Source: Apus apus
Taxonomy: Eukaryota; Chordata; Aves; Apodiformes; Apodidae
Length of the DNA: 64,000 bases
Direction: 5' to 3'
NCBI RefSeq assembly: GCF_020740795.1
Contig: NC_067290.1
Span: 20,717,001 to 20,781,000 of the forward strand
The notes beneath the pieces were generated by a model. That model ran no database searches, had not been told where the DNA came from, and was given only the letters and a program-made list of their open reading frames with translations. A program made the position numbers and the translations under genes. This document shows positions 61,901 to 64,000 of this stretch, piece by piece. Each line of letters starts with the position of its first letter. The stretch's first letter is position 1.

Positions 61901-64000
61901 ATCAGTGCTTGCAGCAAAGCTGGGCATGGCCCTAAGCCACCGGCGTGCCATTCACGCCCCGCAGCACAGCCCTCTGCAGCTCCTTGGTTGCAGATGTACC
62001 TCCAATGAAAAGTAATTTCTAAGGCAAATGCTACTCGGTGATTAGAAAGCAACAACAACTATATACACACACACAGAAAGAAGCTCACACATCTGGTTTT
62101 CTTATGAAGGCATTAATAACAGCACAGGGCTGTGTGTTAGTGGGACAACGTGGCAATGCTCAGCAGGGCTCAGTGAGAGGCAGCAGCACTGGCTGCCACT
62201 GAGTGGGGTGTGGGGTCTGACTTCAAACTGAGCCGTGAAAAGAGAAGGATTGGACCTCCTTGGCTTGAATCTTACTCCACCTGACTGAGTATTCTGGTCT
62301 TTATTTTGCATTAGTAACTTGCTGTTATTCTGTACTAAAGGTGCCTAGGGCAAGTCTGTCTTCTAGAATAAGTAAGAGGTTGGCTGTTCCTCAGTTTGGA
62401 TCTATATCACTGCCTCCAGTTCAAGGAATCTTTAAAACAGGTGGGGAGGGGGTAAGTGGTTGATGTGTTAAGTCTCAGGTTGTGTTTATACTTGGCTGAA
62501 GTCAGTGGGTTTATCTCAGGCTGAAGGGTCTGATGCAGATGCTGCTGAAACCCATAAATGTTGGACTCTTCCACTGGGCTTTGATTCGTGCTCTGTTACA
62601 AGAATAAAATGGGGACAGCAGGAGCTGGTACTGCTTGAACAGCAGAGTTGCACTTTTTGTGATAAACACCCATTCTCCTGGGTGAGCATTCAGCTTGCTG
62701 CTGTGGTTTGTGTGCAAATTATGACACCCTTTTAATAACTACAGGCAACTGGAAAAGAAAAGACAGTGAAAATCTTAGAGACAAACCAGCTGAATGAAAG
62801 GAGGCCACATTTGCATGTGTTTCATTTATTTAAGACCTCTAATGAAAGGCTGGTGTTCGTATTGGTTTGAGCAAGTTTGAAGTGAGGAAACTTCTTTCAT
62901 CTCTACCAGTCCTGCAGTGATTGTTCAGTTCCTTGATCAATCCTTCCAGTGTCTTGTCTCTTCTGGAGCTGGTAATTCAGGAAAAGAAAATGACTCCTTG
63001 ATCCCAGGATGGCACTGTTTCAGGCTTAGCTAGATCCAAACTAGGGCTGGGAGGTTTGTGAGCAGATAACTGCTCTGCTTTAATGATCTTTGCAGTGTGT
63101 TAGCACTTTTCCTGCTTTGCAGATGAATTTCAGTAACCTGAGCAGCTCCCACTTTGGGGCTTTTGGAGATCAGTGGAAGTTGCCTGTGTTGGCAGGTCCA
63201 GGCAGGCAGGAGGTTCCTGGTGCCATCACACCAACCTTCAGAGGAACATCCATCTGCTATCAGAGGACAATACAGACCTAGCATTTCTGCTGCTGCTGTT
63301 GTGGAAAACAATTTTACTTCAGTTTTGCCAAGGCAGGACTTACTGCTCAGCTTCAGTTTGGATTGTTTCACACTCAGCCATTCTTTCTTTTCAGAGGAGC
63401 TGTAACTTTTATGAACTTCCTCTGAGGGTGATACACAGTATCCCAGCTAAGCTGTCCTTCCTGAGGTACATGGGAAGCCAGAGTTCAGCTGGTTTTGTGA
63501 TGCATCCCTGGGTTTTTTTCCCTGCATCCTGTGAGATTTATGTCAAAAGAATTATTTGGTGAAATCTGCTGCATTACAAGCTTTATGCTGCTCAGTAGAT
63601 CGGACTAGGTAAGCGTAATATCTCCTGAAACTCTGTTTCTTCTTCCCTTAATCTTTGCAGTCTTGTTTTTCATGAAACTTGACATTTCTATATGGGTGAA
63701 TCCATTTCTGGAAGTGAAAATGTGTTTAATTCATCAGAAACCCGCACTCCTACGTCTGAGGCAGGAGCAGGGAAACTCACCCATGCCTTTGGCATCTCAT
63801 TTCAACCAGCGTGTCTGAGTGTTTGGTTCCACAGCCACATCAGATTAAGAACTATCTTAATAATATCCTGTAATTCTTTCTTATGATCAAGCTCATGCTC
63901 CTGATGTTGTACAGATGCTGACTAATTTGCAATATTGTCTGAAGGAGGGATAAGTTGTAGAACATGATCTGCAAGCATTGAGGAGTGTGTATGCTCTGAT
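56000..64000. other. Intron 1 sequence, distal part
   Basis: Apart from the T14 run at 57.61 kb and short CA or TG tracts (for example near 60.82 and 62.06 kb), I see nothing that can be named. The 231-codon minus frame at 55,960-56,655 begins at GTG and has no ATG until late, so it is not supported as a gene. Confidence 0.5.
57610..57623. repeat. T14 mononucleotide run
   Basis: Fourteen consecutive T residues after a T/C-rich lead. Simple repeat. Confidence 0.8.

Larger units (their letters stand above)
39034..64000 (+). other. GRM7: GRM7 intron 1, 5' part (continues beyond the window)
   Basis: Everything after the exon-1 donor should be intron 1, since no frame in the window encodes the expected exon-2 start (IPQISYAST…). 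The first 1.3 kb is still CpG island. From about 40.3 kb on the sequence is CpG-poor with one clear CR1 copy, an older repeat relic, simple repeats and scattered open frames with no recognised domain. Mammalian GRM7 has very long introns (established knowledge), so at least 25 kb here is expected. Confidence 0.85.

Noticed and set aside
1..64000. tRNA, rRNA, CRISPR arrays, bacterial-type operons or phage-like modules
   Set aside because: None seen: no tRNA T-arm word in a cloverleaf context, no regularly spaced direct-repeat array, and the sequence is clearly vertebrate.
39034..64000. GRM7 exon 2
   Set aside because: Searched the open frames for the expected continuation (IPQISYAST, then SRVVPPD); it is not present, so exon 2 lies beyond the window.

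Overview
The window is vertebrate nuclear DNA, most likely from a bird. The background is AT-leaning and CpG-poor, with one strong CpG island at about 37,785-40,335. Interspersed repeats are few, and the recognisable ones are CR1 LINE 3' ends of the avian type, ending in the ATTCTATGA-like tail. Order or species cannot be read from the sequence alone. A turtle or crocodilian is possible, but the low repeat density and CR1 style favour a bird.

The only protein-coding exon I can support is the first coding exon of the metabotropic glutamate receptor 7 gene (GRM7), at 38,524-39,033 on the + strand. It encodes 170 residues: the signal peptide and the start of the extracellular Venus-flytrap glutamate-binding domain. 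It ends at a clean phase-0 donor (CAG|GTAGGG). The exon lies in the CpG island, with GC boxes at 38,254-38,283, a TATA-like ATTTAAAG at 38,299-38,306, and a purine-rich 22-bp minisatellite further upstream.

Layout: 1-37.7 kb is gene-poor DNA upstream of GRM7, with one good CR1 copy (11.6-12.0 kb), a diverged CR1 fragment (34.8 kb), simple repeats, short tandem duplications, and several short stretches that look like candidate regulatory elements. The promoter, CpG island and exon 1 occupy 37.7-40.3 kb. The rest, 39.0-64.0 kb, is the beginning of GRM7 intron 1, which is very long in vertebrates. It holds a second CR1 copy (49.6 kb) and an old retrotransposon-like relic (55.8 kb). Exon 2 is not in the window.

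I found no CRISPR array, tRNA or rRNA gene, intact mobile element, or new multi-gene system. The hunt section therefore lists modest signals: a 28-bp near-palindrome containing an RFX-type X-box, twin CpG-containing palindromes, a possible unannotated exon, long open frames without identity, and the architecture of the GRM7 promoter and start codon.
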